Assembly (NCBI GenBank): GCA_900095095.1
Contig: FMBT01000227.1
Location: 1 to 53,114 of the forward strand
Reading direction: 5' to 3'
Length of the DNA: 53,114 bases
Source of the DNA: Fragilariopsis cylindrus CCMP1102
Taxonomy: Eukaryota; Bacillariophyta; Bacillariophyceae; Bacillariales; Bacillariaceae
Shown in pieces: positions 34,007-44,411 of this stretch. Numbering within the stretch: the stretch's first letter is position 1; each line of letters opens with the position of its first letter. A program made the translations under genes and the position numbers. Below the pieces are notes generated by a model that worked only from the letters and a program-made list of their open reading frames with translations, did not search any database and was not told where the DNA came from.

Positions 34007-35283
34007 CTAGTCGACTATCACTCTGTCACTAGGTGATATTTTTTTACTATCACTAGGTGATAGTAATAAACCACAAATAAACCATAATACTGTTGCACTA
34101 ATTGCCCTCTTACTACCTAAACTTAATGTACATGACACGCCTTCTAATACACTATTGTATTCATCAATAAATGTTTGATTATTTTGCTGGCCTGGACTAG
34201 CAAAATAAGATTTAAAGAAACCTTCAGTACATACGTTTGAATTAAACATAATTAAACTTAAACCTTGAAATATTGTTGCTACCATGAAAGACATGAAATA
34301 CTTTAATCGATCTGATCCTTCTCCACTTGACGAACATATTACTGAAAACAATGCTGCACCACCAAATACACAACTACAATACAATAATTTGTATGGGTGT
34401 GTGGAGAAGAGGATTAAAAAAACGTTAAACAAACAAAAAAAAGTCAGTTAGTAATTACTGTGCATTGTAAAATTAATCTTTGTCGTAGTATGCGTTGATA
34501 CAACTTAAAATAGTTCGAATTCATAACAACGTATACGTACCCAATAATAGAAAACCATCTTGATGCAATAAATGCAGAATCAAATTCAGGTGTAACAATC
34601 CCCATGGTGTTAATTGTGTATACGTGAAACATACTTTTTGGTCAACAGGGATTGTTGCTTGCCAGTATGCAAAACCAATACGATGATCTTGTAATAAACT
34701 AGAGCAAATTTCTGTACTCATATTACTACCAGAATCGCTACCGACAGATCCATATCCTAAATCATTGCATGCCTTAGTATAATCAGATGTATTAGTGCCG
34801 TCCGTTCCTGTAGTCGTATATTCTGGTGTTAATGTAACATATCTTGCAATGAAATCACAATTGCATAACTATATATACCACAAATGAATGCTGCAGTTGC
34901 AAACTAAAATACAACAGAATTATCTTCCGCAGTTTTTTACGATCAACTGGCACCGTACCTGGTGGTGTGACTAATCCACCAGACTACCATCTGCCCATTG
35001 CGTTATGAACTGGCACCGCACCTGGTGGTGTGACTAATCCACCAGTACCTACCATCTCGCCCATATGCGTTATTGAACTGGGCACCCGCACCTTGGGTGG
35101 TGTGGTGTGACTATCCACCAGTACTACCATCTCGCCCATATGCGTTATGAACTGGCACCGCACCTGGTGGTGTGACTAATCCACCAGTACTACCACTCGC
35201 CCATATGCGTTATAACCTGGCACCGCACCTGGTGGTGTGTCTAATCCACCAGTACTACCAACTGGCACCGCACCTATTGTCAT
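34007..35283 (-). CDS. Four-TM diatom-type membrane protein with 22-residue N-terminal repeats
   Basis: Function unknown. The start at 35283 (MTIGAVPVGSTGGL) runs into a tandem array of about 22 residues with core NAYGRDGSTGGLVTPPGAVP. Then come TM1 (FATAAFICGIYSYA), a loop ARYVTLTPEYTTTGTDGTN with SDYTKACNDLGYG, and a conserved block EICSSLLQDHRIGFAYWQ, FDSAFIASRWFSIIG. A 167-nt intron (34540-34374) joins IIG to CVFGGAALFSVICSSSGEG, then RLKYFMSFMVATIFQGLSLI, MFNSNVC and the final TM CTLSLGSKRAISATVLWFIC. FQGLxxxxFxSxxC and the Cys pattern match a multi-member diatom membrane family that I know only as uncharacterised. Breaks occur in the repeat array, near 34850-34900 and near 34620. Confidence 0.65.
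34940..35280 (-). repeat. About 66-bp minisatellite encoding 22-residue units
   Basis: Roughly five copies of a unit built from CTGGCACCGCACCTGGTGGT, GTGACTAATCCACCAGTACT and ACCATCTCGCCCATATGCGT on the plus strand. Several copies have one-base indels and one has a GGTGTG duplication. 66 is a multiple of 3, so copy-number change keeps the frame. Confidence 0.9.
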
Positions 35284-36671
35284 TGTTTATCTACTAGTAT
35301 ATCGTTTTGATAGTATTGAGGAATACTTCTTTGTGATTGTGAATGTGTGTGTGAGTAGTGTATGTGTGATAACTAACGTCCCCGGTCGGGTGTGACTGCT
35401 ATATCTTTGCTTTTGAATGTAATGGCTGTTACTTCTTGAAGCAACGCTTGTGTTCAATTGCTCGTGCAAAGGTCGCGAGGAATTCTGACACCCTTTCTCG
35501 CAGTTTACCTACTACCGGTACATCATGATTGATACATTGAATTTTATTTTCGCAAGAACAATACGAAGATGTACGTACTTATACGGTCCTCATTGAAATT
35601 GCAATCGATCTGTCAAGATTCTCATCATGGAATACCGGCATTTCGGTACAGGCAATACCAGAAGATAATAATGCTTTTTCCTTATTAAGCATTCGAATGC
35701 TTCTTGATACTTTTGTCGGTGGAACAATCAATCCTCTCTCAATGGTACACAATCTCAGCGCAGCTCTAGCTAGCTGCACGATCTTTTGTTTTTATTTCAC
35801 ATACATCAATGGATCATTTTCCTCGTCGAATGCTTCTTCTGTTAGCGCGAATGAATGAATGAACGTCTGCGCGTCTGAGAACTGACGCGACACGATCTGA
35901 ATGAGACGAGAACAAATTATGAGAACACTGAAATGAGAACACTGAAATGAGAATTATGAAGAACAATCAGACAAAGTACACCAAATTACATACACAGAAA
36001 AGAATAACAAGGTAACCATCAAATAGGAACAATGACAGTCAGAACTTAGGAAATAATGTAGATGAAAAGGTAAAATAAGAAAAGGTTAGAAGAGAAATAC
36101 ATTCTATATGTAGTTGTAACGCGTACGTAAAACGGATCATTCCAACATCTTCATCATAAAATATCGCGGGTCGCACTCCTCTATTACGTATATTACCGAA
36201 TCTTAGATTTTATGTAACTCTAACTCTAATACGGTAATAAAAGAAAATTCGTACGAAAAACGAATTCACTGAGGGTGATGTTCGTGATAGGGAGGGGTGT
36301 TGCTTATGTGTACCTTCGTACGCGCACAACACGCGTATTTAAAATTCAGTGCTAATTTCAGACATGCACCAAGTGAAAAAACTACTGTAAAAATAAAGGT
36401 CGAATTTATTTACATGAAAATTCCACGTGCTTTTAGTTGAAATGGCTATCCTCCAGTGAAAAACCACTGTAAAAGCCTACTACCGTAAAAAATAACAAGT
36501 TGAAAATAATAAATATCAAAAATAACCACAACCACATGCAGTACACAACAACAACAAGTAAGATAGACATCATATGTTACTGTGAGTACTACTTGTAGTA
36601 ATAACACACAGTACTGTAATACTGTAGCTCGTAAGCTAAATGCACACCCTAGCAGTAACTTATCTATATAT
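35284..36671. other. Intergenic region with one weak minus frame
   Basis: A minus frame at 35579-35779 (RAALRLCTIERGLIVPPTKV, LLSSGIACTEMPVFHDENLD) is not low-complexity and could be an exon, but it has no recognised family. Near 35880-35955 the motif GAGAACACTGAAAT repeats twice. The rest is AT-rich. Confidence 0.35.
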
Positions 36672-36800
36672 GAGTCAGTCACTTTTAAATTAGCTTAGTC
36701 AAAATTCTGAGCGAAACTGTGATTGGATCATTATAGTACGCCATCAAACTTTAATTACCGGTCAAGCTGTGAATGACATAATATTATTAATAGTAAATTT
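36672..36800 (+). repeat. Dispersed repeat, copy B
   Basis: Same order of blocks as copy A (33764-33905), with an 11-bp shortening after TTAAATTAGCT and a different middle. The ending is ACCGGTCAAGCTGTGAATGACAT. Confidence 0.75.
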
Positions 36801-38068
36801 AGTAGTGGAACATTTTTAAATTAAACATTTGATAGAAAAATTGATACTAATGTTGGTAATGCCTTCAAGCTGTCGTCCCCATGTTAAAGACGGAGGTCTA
36901 ACAAAGATGAAGAATAACCTGATGATGTCACAATGACTAAATGCAAATCAATGAAGCTAAAAGGCAAATGAGTGCATTTTCATCCTACAGTAAGACTGAT
37001 GATACAAATCTTCTAAGAAGTTGATAGTAAAAATAACAGTATATACTTGTTATCACTTAACCTGTCCTTTTTTTAAAAGAAATAATGTATACCTTGACTT
37101 TTTAAAACGTTCATGCACCCCTGCTTGCAAATGATAGATTGATATAAAGGTTTTAACTTAAGGAGTTCAGCAATATTTAAGCTAGCTACTGCTATCCTTC
37201 TGATCCTTCATTCCCCTTTTGTAAGGACACTTTGACTTTGCCTGTACTCAGCATCATTACTCTTAACATTGCAGTCAATTTCAATAGACGATTCAGATAG
37301 CCTTTTACAGCCAGCATTGCAGACGAATGTTGTAGGGGATTCCTCTTGATCACATTATTTGCATATCATGTCATCATATTGGCTTGTTTTTTATCATTAT
37401 ATATCAATTTTTAATTGTTATTATCTTATTATTATTATTATTATTATTATATTATCATTGTTGTTGTTGTCGTTGTTGTTTATTTGGCAACTCATTTTCT
37501 GGATTGAACATATGAATTGAATTCCCCAAGGCATCCAAACAAAATACGGTCTCAGCGAGTTGGACCATTACAATCACTTGTATTCATTCATTATCGTGAA
37601 CCTTTTGCTAATGCTTAACTTGAAACATAAACTAGTATCAACTTTCATTACGCCGGTCAAACCGTGAATGACATATTATCCTAAGTAGTTAGGGTTAAGG
37701 TTATAATAACCACCCGGCGCTTTGACGTGGCGGGAGAAATTACATGGGAAGAAAATCAAAATAATTTTTTTCTTTGTTCGTCGAGTGTATTTTTTTTAAG
37801 ATTTTTTTTGTGACGAGGATGTGAAGCTATTTTATTGTGCGACGAAGAATGATGAATCAACTAAAAAGAGAGGCGAAAAGGATTTCTGTACAGTAATATA
37901 CAATAGAAAAGGATAGCTGTGTTATATTTATTATATACCGTACACCCATATAATACCAACGATTTTCCAATAATTCGAATGAGAAAGACGACGACAGTGG
38001 ACGGGCACATTTGAAAGCGAAAGAAAAAAAAGAAGAAGAAGAATGGACAATGATAATATGGTAACCCA
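36801..38068. other. Upstream region of the TPR gene, with repeat copy C
   Basis: No gene is seen. A TTATTATTATT run lies near 37425-37455. A partial dispersed-repeat copy C (37645-37700) carries ATTACGCCGGTCAAACCGTG and AATGACATATT. The 300 bp before 38069 should hold the TPR promoter. Confidence 0.45.
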
Positions 38069-40303
38069 ATGATGCGTGATTTCCGTCAACAACAACAACA
38101 ACGATCTCCCCGATATCATCATCATCCTCATGATCATCCTTCTGATTTTGACTGTTATGACGATAACATCGTGGACGACTACGACGACGACAACGATACA
38201 CGTCAACGTCCGTCTCCACCTCGATCAGCGTCATTTGTGAAATCATTAATGAGCGGTGAAGTAATTCACGTAAAGAAAGAAAATCATCATCATCAACACC
38301 AACAACAACAGCAACAACGGAGTCGGAGAATACGGAAACAAAAAACAAAGTCGACGCACACGTCATCGGGGTTGTTATCTCCTTCTTCCTTTTTGACTTC
38401 AACTATTGGCGCATGTACCGGTATTACTACTACTTCTAGTGGTAGTGGTAGTGGTGGTGGTGGTGGAACTATTACAAGTAGTAGTTATATAATAAATGGG
38501 GATGATCCAACGAATAACGATGATGGTGATGATGATGATGACGATGACTGTAGAAGCAGTACCCTCAACGGTTATGATTGTTATGGTGATGCAGTATATA
38601 CTTACGATAATGATGGCCATCTCGCAAATACAATGGATGATATTATCATCAAACTTTCAAAAACAGCTCTTCCATTAACGAAATCGGGTACTTGTCGAAC
38701 TTTGGATACAAATAGTCCTACCGAACAAACAAAAAATTCAGTACTAACAGAAGAATATGCTACTACTACCACTACAAGTTGTAGTGCTAACATTATGGAT
38801 CAGTATAGAGAACAACAACACCAGTTTCATCAACAGCAACAGCAACGGCAGCAACAACAACAGCAGCAAAAACCACTAAACAACAGTAATAATCACCGTG
38901 GTAACACCAACAATGCGACGAAACAGAATAGTAAGAACAAGAACAATACAACGAGCAATATCAGTGCTGCACGTAAAGTTCTCGTTGGTGCTGGTAATAG
39001 CAATACTACGAAAAGCAAGAAGAAGACTACTTCGTCGTCACCACCATTTCTCGCTCAATGTCGATGTGAAGGAGACAATGATGATCTTTCTAGTCTTGGA
39101 ATGGAATATGGAATCGAAGAATACAAGAGCAGTAGCAACAACAAAAACACAAACAATAAAAATACTCCTACACGACGTACTACCACCACAGCTACTACTA
39201 TGAATAGTAGTAGCAAAAGTAGTTTACTTCAATGTTATAGTAACAACCCATCTTCTTCTCCCGTTCCTCATAGTCGATCATTAATGAAAGCTGCCTTCCC
39301 TACCAATGATAACAACAACAATTTTAGTAACAATGATAGGAGCAACAGCAACAAGACACTATATGCTCCGGCCTACGGTGATGATGATGATGATGATGGT
39401 AAAGTCGATGTCAACAACGACAATTCGATCATTTCAAATAATATTGATAATAATAGTAATTCATCACCATCATCACGACTACAAAGCAATGGTGGCATAA
39501 CCAGCATCAATACTAACGGCAACAACGACAACGACATCAATAACAGCATTGGTGGTAGTCATCGTGAAATTCAATATTGGCGTCAGAGACTTCATCATGC
39601 TACGAAATATTATGGAAAGACCCATACTGCTACAGCAGATGCGTATTTTAATTTAGGTCAGGCTCAATTAAAAATTCAATACAGCAGCAGCAAAAAGAAA
39701 CAACATCAATACGATTTATCTGTCGAGAATTTAACGATCGCGCATCAAATATGGGAACGCAAGCACGGTCCGCATCATGTAGCGGTTGGTCGAGCTCTGG
39801 ATGCACTTGCCTTAGCTGTTGTACGACGTGCTAATCATAGCAAGTCTACTGCTGCTGCTGCTGCTGCTGTTGCTGGGAATAAGAACAAGAATAACAACAA
39901 AAACGATAACGTTGAGAATGATTTACGATACGCACAACGATTACTAGAACAAGCATTTGCAATCCGTCATCATCATTTAGGTGTTTGGCATGTTGATACA
40001 GTTGAATCGTATAACAAATTAGCGAGTGTCTATTTACATTTGGGAAAAATTAGAGAAGCATGTGATGCATACCGTGAAGTATTTCTAGTACGGAGGTCAA
40101 TTTTTGGACCAGATCATCCAAGTGTTGCTATTACATCCCATTCAATTGCGAATTGTCATTATAAATTACGTGAAATTACAGATTCATTGAAATGGTATCA
40201 AATTTCATTAGATATATATGAAAAGATGAAATTACCATACCGACATCCGACCGTAGCAAAATTACTAAAAGATCGATCGAGATTGGAACGATATATGGAA
40301 TAA
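38069..40303 (+). CDS. TPR protein (kinesin-light-chain-type repeats) with long disordered N-terminus
   Basis: The first roughly 490 residues are disordered Q/H/N/S/D-rich sequence with few motifs, including a likely short-motif segment (SARKVLVGAGNSNTTKSKKK). From about residue 499 to the end come at least four TPR-like helical pairs: YWRQRLHHATKYYGKTHTAT ADAYFNLGQAQ, then LSVENLTIAHQIWERKHGPH, AQRLLEQAFAIRHHHLGVWH, VDTVESYNKLASVYLHLGKI and ACDAYREVFLVRRSIFGPDH. The GxxHxxxAxxxxxLAxxxxxxG spacing and the 42-residue pitch fit kinesin-light-chain or NB-ARC-TPR repeats. The frame is unbroken for 744 codons. No catalytic domain is present, so it should be a scaffold or adaptor. The start may be the second ATG; both are in frame. 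Confidence 0.8.
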   Translation: MMRDFRQQQQQRSPRYHHHPHDHPSDFDCYDDNIVDDYDDDNDTRQRPSPPRSASFVKSLMSGEVIHVKKENHHHQHQQQQQQRSRRIRKQKTKSTHTSSGLLSPSSFLTSTIGACTGITTTSSGSGSGGGGGTITSSSYIINGDDPTNNDDGDDDDDDDCRSSTLNGYDCYGDAVYTYDNDGHLANTMDDIIIKLSKTALPLTKSGTCRTLDTNSPTEQTKNSVLTEEYATTTTTSCSANIMDQYREQQHQFHQQQQQRQQQQQQQKPLNNSNNHRGNTNNATKQNSKNKNNTTSNISAARKVLVGAGNSNTTKSKKKTTSSSPPFLAQCRCEGDNDDLSSLGMEYGIEEYKSSSNNKNTNNKNTPTRRTTTTATTMNSSSKSSLLQCYSNNPSSSPVPHSRSLMKAAFPTNDNNNNFSNNDRSNSNKTLYAPAYGDDDDDDGKVDVNNDNSIISNNIDNNSNSSPSSRLQSNGGITSINTNGNNDNDINNSIGGSHREIQYWRQRLHHATKYYGKTHTATADAYFNLGQAQLKIQYSSSKKKQHQYDLSVENLTIAHQIWERKHGPHHVAVGRALDALALAVVRRANHSKSTAAAAAAVAGNKNKNNNKNDNVENDLRYAQRLLEQAFAIRHHHLGVWHVDTVESYNKLASVYLHLGKIREACDAYREVFLVRRSIFGPDHPSVAITSHSIANCHYKLREITDSLKWYQISLDIYEKMKLPYRHPTVAKLLKDRSRLERYME

Positions 40304-40637
40304 AAAAATCGTTAATTGAATTTTCAAAAGAAACGAAAATGAGCGGGAAGAGAGCAGAAAAACCACACCATAAATTAGCTAGCACACTAAATAATACAAA
40401 TAGATACATTCTGTTATGGGAACACCCTTTTTTTCCGCATAATGCGTAATTTATAATTGGCCCCATAGTTTTCACCATTATTGATGTAAACACGCTCGCT
40501 CTCTTTGCAAAAAGCTAGGAATATTTATGTGTGATTTAAAGTTTTGTCAAGCGGGACTCAAATCAAATGCATTTCATCACAAAACAAACATTGCCACAGT
40601 ACCATAATTCGAAACTAGAACACAAATCAACAACAAC
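40304..40637 (+). promoter_or_regulatory. 5' region of the cyclophilin-like gene
   Basis: A 334-bp spacer between the TPR stop and the cyclophilin ATG. It contains one copy of a 35-bp element (40527-40561) shared with the facing gene. Confidence 0.4.
40527..40561 (+). promoter_or_regulatory. 35-bp shared upstream element, copy 1
   Basis: It begins ATGTGTGATTTAAAG and ends CAAGCGGGACTCAA. It matches 44018-44052 in reverse complement at 33 of 35 positions. It lies 76 bp upstream of the ATG at 40638 in the sense direction. Confidence 0.55.
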
Positions 40638-41887
40638 ATGCCCGAATTTTCCAAGCTAAAACCACTTCCTAACATTCCCGACTTTATTCTAGATTTTATT
40701 CATTATTCATCATACAACATGGCGGTTGTAAGCAGTAATCGTTACAAGCCTAGTCATCAACGTTTGTCAATTAGTCGGATTCTTTATGGTATTATAGTCA
40801 TAACGCTGGTGGTAGCAATGTGGCAAATGTTATTCATTGATGATAGTAGTAGTTTGAATCACATCATATTAGAGGCAAATTTACGATCGGAACGAGTGAA
40901 TTACAAAAAAGGAAAAGTATCACGTCCCGTCATAACGAGTGCTATTTTCGATGAAAGTGATTGGGATGCAAAAAATAAGTTCATCGCTGCTATGAAGAGA
41001 ATTGTTCCAAATTCGTGTGGTTATACCGGTGGATTAAATGATTTAAAACCTGAAGAATTGCATCCAGTTGCTGGGAAACGACATATGATAACACCACCGA
41101 AGGGTGGAAAGCTTAGTCTGGTTTGTTGTGATACAACGAAGGGCCCATTGGCAGCATTAGTGCATCATTCGTGGGCACCACTCGGCGCAGAACATTTTAT
41201 GGATATGGTTACGTCACAATATTTTGATAGTGGTGTACCTATGATGCGCTGTATGAAAGATTTCTTATGTCAATTTGGAATTAATTCCGATCCAGCCGTT
41301 ACTAAAAAGTTCAAGAGTAATATTGAAGATGATCCGAATTGGCTACCAGAAGGACCGAAATATAGAGAAAATTCTGATGGTGTAAAACGATTTGCGAAAG
41401 GCTACTTAGCATATGCTGGAGGAGGAAAAAATAGTGTAAGTGGTATAGTATATCTAATACATACTGAGTCAAGAAGGGTTTCTAACATTCGTACTTTTCC
41501 CTTGCTGTGAATCACTTGCTCGCATACATACATACATCAGCGTGGTAATCAATTAATCGTAGCACTAGATAATAACGGACCACTAGCTGGAGGAAGTCCA
41601 TGGGAGTAAGTACAACTGTGTATCGATCGATCGATTGTTGTTGTTGCTGTTGTTTTCTCATTTTATGTCATATTTTTTTTTAATTACATTACAGGGTACC
41701 ATGGGGAGAGTTAGTCGGTGAAGAAAGTTTCGAAACTTTGACAAAAATTTATACGGGATACGGTGAAAATGGTCCCTCACAGGGTAAACTCCACAATAAT
41801 GGTATGAACGATGAAATGAAAAAGGAGTTTCCTAAATTGGATTATATAAACAAATGTGTTGTAGTAGACGAAGCAGGATCATCGTAA
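40638..41887 (+). CDS. Membrane-anchored cyclophilin-like peptidyl-prolyl isomerase
   Basis: Three exons: 40638-41435, 41541-41605 and 41695-41887, joined in frame through GT-AG introns of 105 and 89 nt, 351 residues in all. A TM anchor sits at about residues 53-75 (ILYGIIVITLVVAMWQMLFI), with the catalytic part outside. The fold markers are GGKLSLVCCDTTKGPLAALV, APLGAEHFMDMV, then MMRCMKDFLCQFGINSDPAV. In this block the Arg, the Phe five residues on and the Gln eight on occupy the places of CypA Arg55, Phe60 and Gln63. The later blocks are GYLAYAGGGKNS, RGNQLIVALDNNGPLAGGSP and VPWGELVGEESFETLTKIYT, GYGENGPSQGKL. A role in folding secretory proteins is inferred. No frame break is needed. Confidence 0.75.
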
Positions 41888-42532
41888 TAGAAAAACCAAA
41901 TAAATACGAAATAAATCCAACAGATGAGTCGAATAGTTTTTGGCATCTTTTGATGCTAACCTAAACGAAAATTGAATTCCAATCCAAATTGAAAGGCACA
42001 TGATGAGCGTATCGATGTTTGTGAAAAAGTTGACTGTGGCGACGATGGCAATTGACAACGTACTGTCATTGTTATAGGTATGATGCTGATGCTCGTACCA
42101 CACCACTAAATCATCATACTGCAATGATGAAGGGGACTAGCATTTCATGTTGGGAAAAGCATTTAAGGAACAACCGGAAACATCATTGATTTGACGATGT
42201 TAGAATGAAATCGATACGCCAAAGTACTATTTGTGCTTCCTCTTTCGCTCTACTTCCCAATAACTTCGAGGATAGATTTAATGGACTCGTTATATCTTCT
42301 AACATATACTTAAAATTAATATACTGAATTAACTTTTAGATCATAAATGGAATAAAAATAAGCCTAGCAAAGAAAGACCTTCTTGGATCAGCACACGAAG
42401 AAGAAACGCTAGTAATATGTAATATGCGGGTGAACAAGGCAGAAGAGATATTGGAAAGGATAAAAATGCACTATTTATTACACACGAGGCACTATAAAAT
42501 ATATAGAATTTCAAATTGTTCAATTGATTTGA
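41888..42532. other. Convergent 3' spacer
   Basis: Between the cyclophilin-like stop at 41887 and the minus-strand stop at 42533. AT-rich, with no gene. Confidence 0.5.
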
Positions 42533-43579
42533 TCATGTACCGTTTTCAGTGTCACTGTTTCTCTTTTTGTTTGCTTTGACACTCAATTGATCTTCGCGAT
42601 GGAAGCGGGGTCGACTTCGGCAATAACACCACACCCACCCAAACACCAAACCACTTGCCACCACAGCAGCAGCAGTTATGCCGGCTATCGCGGCACCTGA
42701 AAGGCCTGGTAGGTCGTCCGAACATCCTAGGGTTAGGGGCGCTACGATATAATTGTCACACATCATATCAATATTGCAGTCCCAATTATCAAGGTCGTTC
42801 GTTTCGACTACTCTTCCATCAAACTTCACGGTAAGGCTCGAAACGACCCGAGCACTTTCTTTGGACAAGCCAAAGACCATGCAAGCTGAGGGATACTGAA
42901 AGCGCTCTTCCATGCACTGTAACGTACGATGAGTCGTATCCGGTCGGTAGCGAACATTCTGGGGAGCCACTACATTGCCAAGACGCTGATTGTCGGGGGA
43001 AGCTGAATAGGCCTTTACAATCCAGTCCAGTACCCAGAGATTCGTGGTGTTGGCTTCCTGAATATTCCCCAACCCGTCCTCGTTCGATGTCGTAAGATCG
43101 ACGTCCAACAGATACTTGACGTAGTCGTTCCCGTGATTGCCAGTACCAGCACACACCCTATCGATATAATCATGACACTTGTCTCCCAACCAAACAACGT
43201 CTTGATTCAGATCTCTTTGTTGTCCAGTTTTGCTGCTCGTATCAATGGCTGGGTCCCAAACGGTACCATTCCATAAAACTTGCATCTTTCCATAATATTT
43301 GTAATTCGGATCGTCGACGTAAAGTCGAGCGCAGTCAATAATGGGCAGTGTACTATCGTCTTCTTCCCAACAGGTTGTCATTGGTATTCGTGCCGTACTA
43401 TTGGGTTCGAACGTTCCGGCGGCGATAACTCCTCCTCGGTCAGACGCCGCTGACTCCAGTTTCCAATTGACCGTGTCCAATGGCGGCCAGACGCCAGACG
43501 GTGGGACCCTTCTGAGCCCGGAGGACGGTACCATGGTAAGCTCTATGCAATTGTGTGGGATAGTATCAGCATCGTTCAT
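42533..43579 (-). CDS. Type I membrane glycoprotein of unknown function
   Basis: No known family. From the ATG at 43579 (MNDADTIPHNCIELTMVPSS) there are 348 residues; the frame is open to about 43732 without an ATG. The ectodomain has paired Cys, Trp-rich blocks (CWEEDDSTLPIIDCARLYVD, WNGTVWDPAIDT, VVWLGDKCHDYIDRVCAGTG) and N-glycosylation sites (NST, NGT, NTT). One TM, GAAIAGITAAAVVASGLVFG, is followed by a basic tail YCRSRPRFHREDQL. No signal peptide is seen, so an upstream signal exon is probable; a possible acceptor (CATAG) lies near 43543. By eye GC content is higher than in the neighbouring spacers, as in the SAC gene. It faces the cyclophilin-like gene and shares its 35-bp upstream element. 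Confidence 0.6.
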   Translation of the reverse strand: MNDADTIPHNCIELTMVPSSGLRRVPPSGVWPPLDTVNWKLESAASDRGGVIAAGTFEPNSTARIPMTTCWEEDDSTLPIIDCARLYVDDPNYKYYGKMQVLWNGTVWDPAIDTSSKTGQQRDLNQDVVWLGDKCHDYIDRVCAGTGNHGNDYVKYLLDVDLTTSNEDGLGNIQEANTTNLWVLDWIVKAYSASPDNQRLGNVVAPQNVRYRPDTTHRTLQCMEERFQYPSACMVFGLSKESARVVSSLTVKFDGRVVETNDLDNWDCNIDMMCDNYIVAPLTLGCSDDLPGLSGAAIAGITAAAVVASGLVFGWVWCYCRSRPRFHREDQLSVKANKKRNSDTENGT

Positions 43580-43930
43580 TGTTGCTTGGTTGCTTGGTTG
43601 CTTACGTGGTTGATTGAACGGTTGGTAGTATTGTAGTGTTGTAGTGTTGCGTGGTGATTCTTTTGCTGATAGCGTTTGATTGTTAATCTGGCGGTGCGGT
43701 TGTAGCGAAGGATAGCAGAGTACGACCCTCAATAGTGATAATCAGGGTAATAATTCAGACGTTAAGAAACCTTTTCGACATTTCCTCTCACTTGTAAGTT
43801 GAAGTTACGTGGGACCCGACTCTAGTCTTAAGCTTTTGGTGAGCGAATTCACGATGGCAGATGTTAAAAAGTTTAAATTTGCGATGAGAAAAATCTAGCC
43901 TTGGGTTATGGAGGACAATAATCCTCTGTT

Positions 43931-43965
43931 GCAGGGGTAATACTAAGTATAATTATTACCCCTGC
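43931..43965. other. Perfect 12-bp inverted repeat (hairpin)
   Basis: GCAGGGGTAATA (43931-43942) and TATTACCCCTGC (43954-43965) are exact reverse complements with an 11-bp loop. It could form a stem in RNA from the minus gene's upstream region, or mark a DNA-binding site. Confidence 0.6.
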
Positions 43966-44017
43966 CCTGTCGTCAGTATTGCTTGGAGAATTACACACCT
44001 ACTTCGTAGAGAGGCAA

Positions 44018-44052
44018 TTGAGTCCCGCTTGATAAAACTTTAAATCACGCAT
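44018..44052 (-). promoter_or_regulatory. 35-bp shared upstream element, copy 2
   Basis: Reverse complement of 40527-40561 except two bases. It lies about 440 bp upstream of the ATG at 43579, in the sense direction of that minus-strand gene. Confidence 0.55.
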
Positions 44053-44411
44053 AGACTCGTCGTCGATTGCTCGACTCTAACTCAATATAACTCGTCGCCG
44101 TCGAAGCCAACAGCTCAACATTTTTCTTCTTAATTTACCTACTACAGTATTAACTACATAATGACAAAGGAACAATCACGTTTTACATATAATTTAAACA
44201 ATTATAGATATATTAGTATTTTTATTTATTGAAACAATTCTTGTAGACGTCTTAACCGTCCATACTAACTATGGTTCAATATAGAATTATATTTCATGTG
44301 TCTTTTTCTTTTTATAATGGGTTGCTCTCTCTTTTCTTTTCTTTTTTTTTCCTGATTGTTGTTTCTTTTTTCCTTCCACTTCTTCCTTTTTCAGTCTAAA
44401 TTTAGTAGAAA

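Larger units (their letters stand above)
43580..44411. other. Tail of upstream region with hairpin and shared element
   Basis: Contains the hairpin 43931-43965 and the second 35-bp element 44018-44052. It lies between the minus gene starting at 43579 and the minus gene ending at 44412. A CTTTT/TTTCTTTT pyrimidine run is at 44330-44360. Confidence 0.45.
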
